Positions 25,511 through 33,818 of a DNA stretch of 62,236 nt are shown here, one piece after another (position 1 is the first letter of the stretch; every line of letters begins with the position of its first letter). A program made the translations under genes and the position numbers. This DNA is from Verrucomicrobiota bacterium (GTDB taxonomy: Bacteria; Verrucomicrobiota; Verrucomicrobiia; JADLBR01): the NCBI GenBank assembly GCA_029560585.1, contig JAKQKQ010000185.1:1-62236 (forward strand), given 5' to 3'. A model generated the notes under the pieces. The model had not been told where the DNA came from. It was given only the letters and a program-made list of their open reading frames with translations, and did no database searches.

Positions 25511-25593
25511 CCGTTCGCCCTGAGCCTGTCGAAGGGCGAGGTATCATCAGACCGTCCTTCGACGGCTTGCCGGCCCGCGCTCAGGACGAACGG
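25511..25593. repeat. Inverted pair of REP-type sequences (second family)
   Basis: Left unit CCGTTCGCCCTGAGCCTGTC at 25511, right unit the inverse of CCGTTCGTCCTGAGC ending at 25593, with GTCGAAGG blocks facing each other. The sequence type (TTCGxxCTGAGCxTGTCGAAGG) is a widespread intergenic palindrome in environmental bacteria. It lies between the convergent ompA-like and rsmI genes, the usual place for REP pairs. Confidence 0.7.
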
Positions 25594-25623
25594 GAGGACA
25601 GCGGTGTTGGGTCAACCGACTCC

Positions 25624-26346
25624 TCAGGGTTCTTCCGCCGACTCGGGATCGGGATCCGCATGCCTGCGCCCGTGTTCCGCGCCGGCGACGACCAGCGTGA
25701 TCTCGCCGCGCCACGCGCGCCCGCGATGGGCGGCGGCGAGTTCGGCCGACGTGCCGCGCAGGCACTCCTCGAATTTCTTGGTCAGTTCCCGCGCGATGCA
25801 GATCTGCCGATCGGGCAATATCGCCTCGAGCGCCCCGAGGGTCTTGGCGATGCGATGGGGCGACTCGAAGAAGACGGTCGTGGCCGCGCGGTCGCGCAGC
25901 GCCTCGAGGGCACGGGTCCGCCGCCCCGATTTCTGGGGCAGGAAACCCTCGAAGACGAAGGGGCAGGCGGGCAGGCCGCTGGCCACCAGGGCGTGGAGCA
26001 CCGCGGAGGGGCCGGGGATGACCTCGACGGGCACGCCCTCGCGGATGCAGTGGGCGATCAGCCGTTCGCCGGGATCGGAGACGCCCGGCATGCCCGCGTC
26101 GGTCACCAGCGCCACGGATTGACCCTGGTCGAAGCATTCCTGGATTCGCCCAAGGCGGCGCGCCTCGTTGAACTGGTGGCAGCTCACGAGTGGCTTTCGG
26201 ATCTCCAGGTGGCGGAGCAGCACCGAGGCGTGGCGGGTATCCTCGGCCGCTATGACATCCGCCTCCCGGAGGGCGCGGATCGCGCGCAGGGTGATGTCCT
26301 CAAGGTTGCCGATGGGGGTGGCGACGACGAAAAGTTTTGCGAGCAT
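25624..26346 (-). CDS. rsmI: 16S rRNA (cytidine-1402-2'-O)-methyltransferase
   Basis: 240 residues of the tetrapyrrole-methylase-fold RsmI family: LFVVATPIGNLEDITLRAIRALREADVIAAEDTRHASVLLRH at the N-terminus, VTDAGMPGVSDPGERLI, VIPGPSAVLHALVASGLP, FEGFLPQKSGRR, FFESPHRIAKTL and ICIARELTKKFEE. It methylates the 2'-O of C1402 in 16S rRNA. The ATG at 26346 gives the usual family start (MLAKLFVVATPIGN); a longer frame to 26421 adds residues the family lacks. At 240 residues it is shorter than the usual 280 or so, missing the small C-terminal domain. Confidence 0.95.
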   Translation of the reverse strand: MLAKLFVVATPIGNLEDITLRAIRALREADVIAAEDTRHASVLLRHLEIRKPLVSCHQFNEARRLGRIQECFDQGQSVALVTDAGMPGVSDPGERLIAHCIREGVPVEVIPGPSAVLHALVASGLPACPFVFEGFLPQKSGRRTRALEALRDRAATTVFFESPHRIAKTLGALEAILPDRQICIARELTKKFEECLRGTSAELAAAHRGRAWRGEITLVVAGAEHGRRHADPDPESAEEP

Positions 26347-26424
26347 ACGACGGTGCGGCGATTCGCGGAATCTTTGCGCGACCGTGCGGGGATTCAACTT
26401 CGGTTTTCTGGATGGAGGCATTCC

Positions 26425-27267
26425 TCATGCCTTCGGGCCGAGAGGCTCCAGGCGACAATAGCCGGACGGGCGGCGGCGGTCTTCGCGGGGGGTGAGGCCG
26501 AAATGCTTGTGGTAGTCGCGTGAGAACTCTTGCGACCGCGCGTAACCGACGCGAAAGGCGATCTCGGTCATGGGCAGATCGGAGTGCTGCACCAGGCCGC
26601 GCGCGTAGCCGAGGCGGATCTCCCGGCGCCGTTTCATGGGTGGCATGCCGGTGGCCGCTTTGCAGGCGCGGATGACCGTGCGCACGCTGAGGCCGCTCAA
26701 TCGGCGGATGTCGGCGAGGGTGCGAGTTTCCTCCAATCGCGTGCGCAGTTGTTTCTCGATGCGCCACCAGAGTTTCGCGGCCGGTTGCGCCGCGGGCCGG
26801 AAACCCGCGCGCGGCAGCAGATGTTCGAGGAGTTCGATCAACGCGCGATGGCAGCGAAGTTGGCGCTCCAGCGGAGGCATTGCGCGATCGCGCCAGAGCG
26901 CCAGCAGTCTCCTGCCTTGGCGCAACGTCACGGGGGCCGCCCGCAGCACGCGCCGGTCATCGGGCGGCGGCGGGATCGCCGGCGCATGGAAGTTGATGGT
27001 GATGAACCGCCACGGCGCGCGCAGGATTTCGCCGCGCACCGGCTCGTTTTCGTGGTACCAGACCACGGCGCCTTTGCTGAAGACCTCGGCGCGCCCCTCG
27101 GCCCATTGGCTGACCGCGCCCGCGGTCACGACGTGCACCAGGTGGCCCGGCAGGCTTTGCGATTGAAAGCCGCCGGTCCGGGTCCGCTCAATCTCGTCCA
27201 CGAAGACCAATCTCTCCACGGGCGCAGAGAGGCCCGCTTTGTCTGCGATGTCACGTGGCGCGGCCAT
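26425..27267 (-). CDS. AraC-family transcriptional regulator
   Basis: 280 residues. The N-terminal sensing part (FQSQSLPGHLVHVVTAGAVSQWAEGRAEVFSKGAVVWYHENEPVRGEI, about 35-85) looks like an AraC cupin. The C-terminal double helix-turn-helix spans about 185-275 (RTRLEETRTLADIRRLSGLSVRTVIRACKAATGMPPMKRRREIRLGYARGL ... EIAFRVGYARSQEFSRDYHKHFGLTPRE). GGAG a few bases before the ATG at 27267 supports this start over 27342. It is divergent from the GATase1-like/GH20 genes with a 100-base gap, so it probably controls them in response to a sugar. Confidence 0.9.
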   Translation of the reverse strand: MAAPRDIADKAGLSAPVERLVFVDEIERTRTGGFQSQSLPGHLVHVVTAGAVSQWAEGRAEVFSKGAVVWYHENEPVRGEILRAPWRFITINFHAPAIPPPPDDRRVLRAAPVTLRQGRRLLALWRDRAMPPLERQLRCHRALIELLEHLLPRAGFRPAAQPAAKLWWRIEKQLRTRLEETRTLADIRRLSGLSVRTVIRACKAATGMPPMKRRREIRLGYARGLVQHSDLPMTEIAFRVGYARSQEFSRDYHKHFGLTPREDRRRPSGYCRLEPLGPKA

Positions 27268-27367
27268 GAATCTCCGCGGCAGAGGGTGGAACGGGCTGGC
27301 AAGAATTGCGACTTTTTTCTGCTGTCGCCGCGAAGCGCCCATGGCGAGGCCATGTTAAAGATTGGCG

Positions 27368-28153
27368 GTGGCGAAGATCTATTATGTCGGCGACTGGGCG
27401 GTGATGCTTGGGCCGATGTTCGCGGAGACGCCGTTCAACTATGCGTGGAAGGGCACGGACGTTTTCAACTACGGCCACTGGCTCAAGGACGCGCTGGAAT
27501 CGGGCGGCGATCATCAGGTGACGAGTGTGCCGACGTGGGAGTTCTACCGCTTGCCGCCGGGACGCTACGAAGAGGTTCTGGATGAATACGACGCGTTCGT
27601 GTTCTCGGATGTCGAGGCGGAGAATTTCCAGCTCGCGCCGCAGTTCTTCGACCGCAGCAAGTTCGGCGCGAAGCCCTTGACGTTTCCCGACCGCGTGCGG
27701 CTGACGGTGGAGGCGTTGCGCATGGGGAAACACATGATGTTTCTCGGCGGCTGGCTGAGCTTCAGCGGCGAGATGGGCAAGGGCGGCTGGGGCCGGACGC
27801 AGTTGCGCGAAGTGATGCCGGTCGAGTGCCTGGAACACGAGGACCTGCGCGAGAGCACGGAAGGCTGGCGCGGCTGGGCGCTGAAACCGGAGCACCCCAT
27901 CTTCAGCGGCCTCGATCTGGCCGCGATGCCGCCGATTCTCGGCTACAACATCGTGAACTCGCGCCGCGGCTGCGAAGTGCTGGCGGTGTGGGAAGGCTCG
28001 CGCGACCCGATGCTCGCGGTCGGGCAGTTCGGCGAGGGCCGCGTGCTGGCCTACACATCCGACCCGGCGCCGCATTGGGGCTGCAATTTCGTTTACTGGG
28101 ATGAATACACGCGCTTCTGGCAAAATGCCGCGGCGTGGTTGTTGGGCGATTGA
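27368..28153 (+). CDS. GATase1-like (glutamine amidotransferase-fold) protein
   Basis: About 261 residues with the signatures of the PF07090-type 'GATase1-like' family: KIYYVGDWAVMLGP, HWLKDALESGGDHQVTSVP, LDEYDAFVFSDVEAENFQL, MGKHMMFLGGWLSFSGEMGKGGWGRT, EVMPVECLEHEDLRE, PILGYNIVNSRRGCEVLAVWEGSRDPMLAVGQFGEGRVLAYTSDPAPHWG and FWQNAAAWLLGD. The catalytic Cys-His pair of true amidotransferases is not evident. It occurs in other bacteria near sugar-degradation genes. Start codon GTG (27368) or TTG (27362); no ATG fits. Its stop lies 11 bases before the hexosaminidase start, so it is an operon. Confidence 0.8.
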   Translation: MAKIYYVGDWAVMLGPMFAETPFNYAWKGTDVFNYGHWLKDALESGGDHQVTSVPTWEFYRLPPGRYEEVLDEYDAFVFSDVEAENFQLAPQFFDRSKFGAKPLTFPDRVRLTVEALRMGKHMMFLGGWLSFSGEMGKGGWGRTQLREVMPVECLEHEDLRESTEGWRGWALKPEHPIFSGLDLAAMPPILGYNIVNSRRGCEVLAVWEGSRDPMLAVGQFGEGRVLAYTSDPAPHWGCNFVYWDEYTRFWQNAAAWLLGD

Positions 28154-28164
28154 AAGGTGAGACG

Positions 28165-30201
28165 ATGATACACTCCGTTGCCATTCTTGTTCTCCTCGCT
28201 AGCAGCGTGCCGGCCGCACAGGTGATTCCGCAGCCGCGCGAAGTGAGTGCCAGCAGCGCAGACTTCGTTCTCGACGCGGATGCCGCCGTGGTGCTTGGCA
28301 AGCCGGACGATGAGCAGGACCGGTTCGCGGCGGGGATGGTGTGCGAAGAGTTGACAACGAAGATGGCCGACAAGGCGAAGCGGCCGATCCTCATCGGTAT
28401 CCCCAGCCGCGACGCGCCCGTGCGCGCCGCGTGTGAGCGACGGGGGTTGAAGGTGACGCCGGAACTCGGCGACGAGGGTTATATGATCGACGTGAGCGCC
28501 GACGGGATCGTCGCTGCGGCCAACGCGGCGCCGGGCGTGTTCTACGCGGCGCAGACCCTGCGGCAACTGGTGAAGCGGCTGCCGGATGGCCGCGCGGCCA
28601 TCGAGGGTGTGCGCATCCGCGACTGGCCGGGGCTGCGCTATCGAGGCGTGCAGGACGACGTGAGCCGCGGACCGGTGCCGACGATGGAGTATCTCAAACA
28701 GCAGATTCGCACGCTGTCGGCGTTCAAAATCAATGTCTTCTGCCTCTACATCGAGCACGTCTTCAAGTTTCGTAAATACCCGCGGCTCGCGCCGGAGGGC
28801 GGCGAGATCACGGCGGAACAGATCCGGGAGCTGATTGCCTGCGGGCGGAGGCATCACGTCGAATTGCTGCCGCAGATCCAATCATTCGCGCACCAGGCGC
28901 ACATCCTCAAGCATCCGGAGTTCGCCGAACTTCGCGAGATGCCGGACGGCGGGGGTGTGTTCTGTCCGCTGTCCGAGGGCACCTACAAGTTGTTGGCCGA
29001 CTTCTACTCGGAATTCGTGCCGGTCCACGACATGAAGTTCTTCCACGTCGGTTGCGATGAGACATTCGAGTTGGGCAAGGGCCGCAGCAAGGAGAAGGCC
29101 GCCGAGATCGGCGTGGACGGCCTCTATCTCCAGCACATGAAGCGGCTGCGGGAAATCCTGCTGCCCTACGGCAAGCGACTGATGTTCTGGGGCGACATCG
29201 CATTGCATCACAAGGAGATGATCCCGAAGCTGCCGAAGGATTACGTCGTGATGAACTGGACCTACGGCGGCGCGACGAACTACATCGCGCGGCTGGAGCC
29301 GTTCAAGGAGGCCGGCCTCGAGCAGTGGGTCTGTCCCGGCGTGAGTTGTTGGCGCCAGATTTTCCCCGATTACGTGACGGCGCGGACGAACATCGCTTGC
29401 TTCGTTCGCGACGGCGCGGCGATGGGCGCAGTGGGCATGCTCAACACGGCGTGGGATGACGACGGCGAAAACCTCACCGAATACAACTGGTATGGCTTTC
29501 TGTGGTCGGCCGACTGCGCGTGGCAGCCGGAGAGGTTCGACACCGGGCGGTTCGAAGCGGCGTTTGCTCCCGCGTTTTATGGTGCCGACGCGCCGGAACT
29601 GACGGAGGCGGTGAACCTGCTTGGGTCGCTGCCTGGCGTCTTGCGCGCGCCGCGCTACACCGACGCGGCCTTCTGGGAAGATCCGTTTGCGGGTCAACGG
29701 CCCGCGGGGTCCGATCTCGCAAAGCGGCTGCGACAGATCGTCGAGTCCTCGGGCCGAGCGCGAACGCTCATCGGCCGGGGCCGCTCGAAAGCACGTGTCC
29801 ACCGGACAAGCCTCGACGCGATGGACTTTGCCGCGAGCCGTTGGAGCTTCCTTGGCCGGAAGTTCCTGGCCGCGGACGATATCGCCGCTGCCTACCGCCG
29901 CGCCGCGGAAGATCCTCGAAACCACACGCCGGCCCAGGCCGCGTTGCACGACGGTGCTTCGCGATTGCACGCGCTGGCGGCGGAGGTGTTGCAACTGCGT
30001 GACGAGTATCGCAGGCTCTGGCTCGTCGAAAACAGGCCCTATTATCTGGAGACCATCACCGCTCGTTACGACGCGCTCGCCGCGAGGCTGGAAGCGAAGG
30101 CGAAGCAACTCGACGAGACACTCGCGGCCTTCGACCAGACCGGACTGTTGCCGGAGCCGGAGAAGCTGAGCCTCGGCGACCGCATCGGAAATCGGCCATG
30201 A
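28165..30201 (+). CDS. Secreted GH20 beta-N-acetylhexosaminidase
   Basis: 678 residues with signal peptide MIHSVAILVLLASSVPA. An N-terminal GH20b-type domain (IPQPREVSASSADFVLDADAAVVLG ... AGVFYAAQTLRQLVKRLPDG) precedes the TIM barrel from about residue 150 (GLRYRGVQDDVSRGPVPTMEYLKQQIRTLSAFKINVFCLYIEH). The catalytic pair Asp298-Glu299 lies in HVGCDETFELGKG. It releases terminal N-acetylhexosamines. AAAGGTGAG at 28153-28161 is the Shine-Dalgarno site. A helical tail (about 500-678) is longer than in typical GH20 proteins. Its stop overlaps the next ATG. Confidence 0.92.
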   Translation: MIHSVAILVLLASSVPAAQVIPQPREVSASSADFVLDADAAVVLGKPDDEQDRFAAGMVCEELTTKMADKAKRPILIGIPSRDAPVRAACERRGLKVTPELGDEGYMIDVSADGIVAAANAAPGVFYAAQTLRQLVKRLPDGRAAIEGVRIRDWPGLRYRGVQDDVSRGPVPTMEYLKQQIRTLSAFKINVFCLYIEHVFKFRKYPRLAPEGGEITAEQIRELIACGRRHHVELLPQIQSFAHQAHILKHPEFAELREMPDGGGVFCPLSEGTYKLLADFYSEFVPVHDMKFFHVGCDETFELGKGRSKEKAAEIGVDGLYLQHMKRLREILLPYGKRLMFWGDIALHHKEMIPKLPKDYVVMNWTYGGATNYIARLEPFKEAGLEQWVCPGVSCWRQIFPDYVTARTNIACFVRDGAAMGAVGMLNTAWDDDGENLTEYNWYGFLWSADCAWQPERFDTGRFEAAFAPAFYGADAPELTEAVNLLGSLPGVLRAPRYTDAAFWEDPFAGQRPAGSDLAKRLRQIVESSGRARTLIGRGRSKARVHRTSLDAMDFAASRWSFLGRKFLAADDIAAAYRRAAEDPRNHTPAQAALHDGASRLHALAAEVLQLRDEYRRLWLVENRPYYLETITARYDALAARLEAKAKQLDETLAAFDQTGLLPEPEKLSLGDRIGNRP

Positions 30202-30530
30202 ATCGACGCGACTTTCTCAAGACCGGCGTCGGCATTACTGCCGGCACCTTATTCTCCGGGTGCGTGAAAAACCCCAGACCTCCGGCTTCGCGCCCCGCGC
30301 CCGCGAAGACGCCCGCCATCCTCGCATCCTACTCCGCCGGCGGCTCGAAAACATCGCGCTCGGCGAGCGCGCCGAAATGCCCGGCATCAACTACCCGCCC
30401 GAGGAAAAATGTTTCTGGACGCGCTGTCTTCACGCAATCGGAAAGCATTATCGCGGGCACCCCGAAGGCCCGCACAGCTACGGATGGTGGGATTCGTGCC
30501 CGGGCCGCCATGCGCCCCACCAGTCCGCAC
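30198..30530 (+). pseudogene. Decayed Tat-secreted gene (frameshifted, truncated)
   Basis: It begins with an intact twin-arginine lipoprotein-like leader, MNRRDFLKTGVGITAGTLFSGC, starting in an ATGA overlap with the hexosaminidase stop. Around 30325-30340 the protein-like reading moves to another frame (RRRLENIALGERAEMPGINYPPEEKCFWTRCLHAIGKHYRGHPEGPHSYGWWDSCPG). It ends where a REP pair begins at 30535. The mature part resembles the start of Planctomycete-type secreted proteins of about 400 or more residues. Now probably non-functional. Confidence 0.7.
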
Positions 30531-30534
30531 AACG

Positions 30535-30602
30535 CAGGAGCCTGCTTGGAGGCGATTGGAACGGACCAGGGTCGCGGGAATCGCCCGCAGGCGGGCTCCT
30601 AC
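30535..30602. repeat. REP pair of the GGAGCCTGCTTG family
   Basis: Left unit CAGGAGCCTGCTTGGAGGCG (30535-30559) and right inverted unit ending GCGGGCTCCTAC (30579-30602), with a 19-base gap. Same family as 1051-1140. The following 234 bases to 30836 hold no recognisable gene or terminator. Confidence 0.7.
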
Positions 30603-30836
30603 AGGACGATTGGAAGGACCGGAAACGGACCGTAAGGCGATCCCCTCTACTGAAAGACGTTCTATGACCTGTGCAGAACGCTTCGATGGACCTCCTCTCA
30701 CCCACGCTCGCGGCCACACCCGAATTTCGCTCACAAGATGCGTCGACGCCGAGTTTCTCCGGGGGCAGGCGGGGTAGAGGGGAGCGTGAGCGACCCGTGC
30801 GACGGCCCAGTCACGGTTCGTTCAAGGAAGGACTCG

Positions 30837-31961
30837 TCAGTAGGACAGTTCGAGGATCTCTTTGGCGGCGCGGCGCGAGGCGCCCGGGCCGCCGAGCAGG
30901 CCGATCGCGCGATCGAGATCCTCGCGTTGTTTCTGCATGCGCGAGGGGTTGGAAAGGAGATCGAGTGCCGCCCGGGCCATCGCGGCGGGGCGGGCGCGCA
31001 CCTGGATCAGCTCGGGCACGGCGCCGCGGTTGAGAAGGAGGTTGACCATCGCGAGATAGGGCACCTTGATCAGGAACTTGCCCGGAAGGTAGGTGAATGG
31101 CCCCACATGATAGTAGACGACCATGGGGGTGCCCGCCACGGCGCATTCCAGGGTCGCCGTCCCGCTGGTGACGAGCGCCAGATGGCACCGCGACATGTGC
31201 GTGGTCGTGTAGCCGATCCGCACGCGCACGTCGATGGCATAGCCCACCTCGCGCGCAACGATCTCTTTTATCAGGGCGCCGACTCGAGCGTTGGGGGCCA
31301 GGCATATGAACCGCGCCGGGCGGGATTCGTTCATGATCGCGGCGGCCGCCAGCATGACCGGCAGGTGCCGGCGCACCTCTTTCTCGCGGCTGCCGGGCAA
31401 AAGCGCCACGGAGGTGGTTTCGTCATCCCGGTCCTCGCCGCGCGACACGAACAGGCGGTCGAGTATCGGGTGCCCGACCCAGGCCACCTTGAGCGCGGGC
31501 TGCCGCTCCTTGAACCACGCCTCCTCGAAAGGGAGGATCGATAGCAGCAGGTCCGCGTATTTCTGCAGGAGGGCGGCCCGGCCCGGCCTCCACGCCCAGA
31601 CCTGCGGGCTCACGTAGTAGATGATTTTGGTCTGCGGCAGGACCGCACGGATGCGCCGCATGAAACGCATGTTGAAGCCGGGGTAATCGATCAGGATGAC
31701 GGCATTCGGCTGGAGCGCCGAGCAGTCCTTCACGAGCTGGGAGAAAAAGCGCAGGTACTTCGGGAACTGGAGCAGGACATCCCAGATGCCTATCACTCCG
31801 TGCGATGCCAGGTCGAGCGACTGGCGCTGTCCCGCGGCCAGCATTCGCTCGCCCCCGGCCCCGTAGCATTCGATCGCGGGGTTGCGCTGTCGCAACGCCT
31901 CGATGAGGTCGGCGCCAAGGTGGTCGCCGCTCGCCTCTCCGGCGATCAGGAACACGCGCAT
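30837..31961 (-). CDS. lpxB: Lipid-A-disaccharide synthase
   Basis: 374 residues of the GT19 family: VFLIAGEASGDHLGADLIEALRQRNPAIECYGAGGERMLAAGQ at the N-terminus, ILIDYPGFNMRFMRRIRAVLPQTKIIYYVSPQVWAWRPGR, WVGHPILDRL, SVALLPGSREKEVRRHLPVMLAAA, ALVTSGTATLECAVAGTPMVVYYHVGPFTYLPGKFLIKVPYLAMVNLLLNRGAVPELIQ. It joins UDP-2,3-diacylglucosamine and lipid X at the inner membrane to make the lipid A disaccharide. Last gene of an lpxI-oxidoreductase-lpxB operon; the three genes are 3 bases apart. Confidence 0.97.
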   Translation of the reverse strand: MRVFLIAGEASGDHLGADLIEALRQRNPAIECYGAGGERMLAAGQRQSLDLASHGVIGIWDVLLQFPKYLRFFSQLVKDCSALQPNAVILIDYPGFNMRFMRRIRAVLPQTKIIYYVSPQVWAWRPGRAALLQKYADLLLSILPFEEAWFKERQPALKVAWVGHPILDRLFVSRGEDRDDETTSVALLPGSREKEVRRHLPVMLAAAAIMNESRPARFICLAPNARVGALIKEIVAREVGYAIDVRVRIGYTTTHMSRCHLALVTSGTATLECAVAGTPMVVYYHVGPFTYLPGKFLIKVPYLAMVNLLLNRGAVPELIQVRARPAAMARAALDLLSNPSRMQKQREDLDRAIGLLGGPGASRRAAKEILELSY

Positions 31962-31964
31962 GGC

Positions 31965-32948
31965 CTAATTGCCGCCCGGAGACCCCGCGGCCTCGGCGCG
32001 GCTGTTCGCCGCGATGCTGGCCCCCCCACGTTCGCCCGCCCAGATCCGGTCGGTGATCTCGATCGCCACATCCAGGGCGGCCGTCCCCTGCTCGCCGCTC
32101 ACAACCGGCTCCCGGCGCGCGCGCGCGCACTCGGTGAACGACTGCAGTTCGAGGCGCAGCGGCTCCTCTTTTTCCACGGGCACCCGCTCGCGCACGATCT
32201 GCGACTTGAGCTTTCGGAAGATCTCGCCCGACTGGTTCTGGTAATCGAGCGACATGTAGGTGTCCTCTTGGAAAACGCGTATCTTGCGCATCTTCTCGGG
32301 GCTGATGCGGCTGGTGGTGATGTTGGCGACGCAGCCATTCTCGAAGCGGATCCGCGCGTTGGCGATGTCCTCGCCCCTGCTCAACACCGCCACGCCCACC
32401 GCGTCGATCGAGCTGATCGGCGAGCGCACCAGGTGCAGGATGACATCCAGGTCGTGGATCATGAGGTCCAGCACGACCCCGATATCCGTGCTGCGGCCGG
32501 GATAGGGCGAGAGGCGATGCGCCTCGATGAAGCGGGGTCGCGTGAGCCGGTCCTCCAGAACCCTGAGCACGGGATTGAATCGCTCGATGTGGCCGATCTG
32601 AAGGACGGCGCCATTCGCCCGGGCCATGCGGACGAGTTCCCGGGCGGGCTCGGTCGAGTCGGCGATGGGTTTCTCCATCAGGACGCTGCGCCCCGCGGCG
32701 AGGAATGGCTTGGCCACCTCGAAATGGGTCGAGGTTGGCGTGGCCACGGAGACCGCGTCCACAGATTCCAGCATGTCGCCCAGGGTCGAGAAACACCGGA
32801 TGTCATACTGCTGCGCGATCGATCTGGCCACCGCGGGGTCGATGTCAAAGACGCCCACGAACTGGACGTCGTCCAACAGTGAATAGATCCGCGCGTGTTC
32901 GCGGCCGATGTGGCCGACACCCACGACGCCAATTTTGAGCTTTTGCAT
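31965..32948 (-). CDS. Gfo/Idh/MocA-family NAD(P)-dependent oxidoreductase in a lipid A operon
   Basis: 327 residues. Rossmann start KIGVVGVGHIGREHARIY and the family's VLMEKPIADSTEPARELV motif (Lys of EKP), then IGHIERFNPVLRVL, YPGRSTDIGVVLDLMIHDLDVILHLVRSPI (conserved Asp/His of the active site). It oxidises or reduces a sugar or sugar nucleotide. Lying between lpxI and lpxB suggests action on a UDP-sugar of LPS. In some bacteria GnnA of this family oxidises the 3-OH of UDP-GlcNAc; no GnnB-type aminotransferase is nearby, so the exact reaction is open. Confidence 0.88.
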   Translation of the reverse strand: MQKLKIGVVGVGHIGREHARIYSLLDDVQFVGVFDIDPAVARSIAQQYDIRCFSTLGDMLESVDAVSVATPTSTHFEVAKPFLAAGRSVLMEKPIADSTEPARELVRMARANGAVLQIGHIERFNPVLRVLEDRLTRPRFIEAHRLSPYPGRSTDIGVVLDLMIHDLDVILHLVRSPISSIDAVGVAVLSRGEDIANARIRFENGCVANITTSRISPEKMRKIRVFQEDTYMSLDYQNQSGEIFRKLKSQIVRERVPVEKEEPLRLELQSFTECARARREPVVSGEQGTAALDVAIEITDRIWAGERGGASIAANSRAEAAGSPGGN

Positions 32949-32951
32949 AGG

Positions 32952-33755
32952 CTATCCGATGGCGACGAGCGATACCCGCAGCCGAGAGGCAAGCTCGGTT
33001 AATGCCTCCATGCGCAAAATCAAGGTTTTTCTCGCCTCGATCGCCAGCAGCGCGATACCGGATTCGGCTGCGACCTCGAGGGTCCGGGGGCCGATCACGG
33101 GCACGTCGAAGCGCATGTCTTGGGCGGGTTTGCTGACCTTGACGGCCACCGCGCCCCCGTGGCCAAGCGCCCCGCCGCGGCGCATCAGGTCGTTGGTGCC
33201 CTCGAACGCCTCGACGGCCAGGACGGTGCCGTTCTTGACCACGACCGCCTGTCCGATGTCCAGGCGGCTGATCTCTTTGGCGATGCGGAAACCGAACTCC
33301 GCCTCGCGCAGGGCGCGCGCCTTGGGGCGGGGCCCCGCCCGCCACCCCGGCCCCGGCACCCGATCCTCCATGAAGGTGGTTGCCGGGGCGAGTTCGATGC
33401 CCGCGGCCGCGAGCTCGTTCGCGATGGCGCCGAACAACGTCTCCGCGTTGCGCTCGGGCAAGCGCGCGAGCAGCATGAGGGCCTTTATGTCGGGCCTCAG
33501 GTCGAAAAGGTTCTTGGGCCGGATCTGGCCGGCCATCACGGCGCGGGTCACGCCGGATGCCTTCAGGTGCTCCAGCATCCGGCCCAATTGGCCGACGCGC
33601 ATCCAGGCCACCTCGTCGGCGGCCCGCCCGATGGCCGGGTCTGTCTCGCCCTCGAACGCGCACGCCGCGATGCGGGATACCCCGGCGCGCCTCGCGGCCT
33701 CGATCCACTCGAGGGGATAGTCGCCCCTTCCCGCGATCAGGCCCATCGGCTCCAT
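32952..33755 (-). CDS. lpxI: UDP-2,3-diacylglucosamine hydrolase, LpxI type
   Basis: About 267 residues of the LpxI (DUF1009) family: MGLIAGRGDYPLEWIEAARRAG, KASGVTRAVMAGQIRPKNLFDLRPDIKALMLLARLPERNAETLFGAIANELAAAGIELAPATTFM, IAKEISRLDIGQAVVVKNGTVLAVEAFEGTNDLMRRGG and VKVSKPAQDMRFDVPVIGPRTLEVAAESGI. It releases lipid X and UMP in the lipid A pathway; LpxI is an alternative to LpxH. Starts at 33755, 33746 (MGLIAGRG, preceded by GGAG) or GTG 33773 are possible; 33746 may be the true one. First gene of the lpx operon. Confidence 0.93.
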   Translation of the reverse strand: MEPMGLIAGRGDYPLEWIEAARRAGVSRIAACAFEGETDPAIGRAADEVAWMRVGQLGRMLEHLKASGVTRAVMAGQIRPKNLFDLRPDIKALMLLARLPERNAETLFGAIANELAAAGIELAPATTFMEDRVPGPGWRAGPRPKARALREAEFGFRIAKEISRLDIGQAVVVKNGTVLAVEAFEGTNDLMRRGGALGHGGAVAVKVSKPAQDMRFDVPVIGPRTLEVAAESGIALLAIEARKTLILRMEALTELASRLRVSLVAIG

Positions 33756-33818
33756 CCGCACAGCTTGGGGCACACGATGCCGTGAATCAAACGGATACGG
33801 CGGCGAGGCGGGGCGGGG

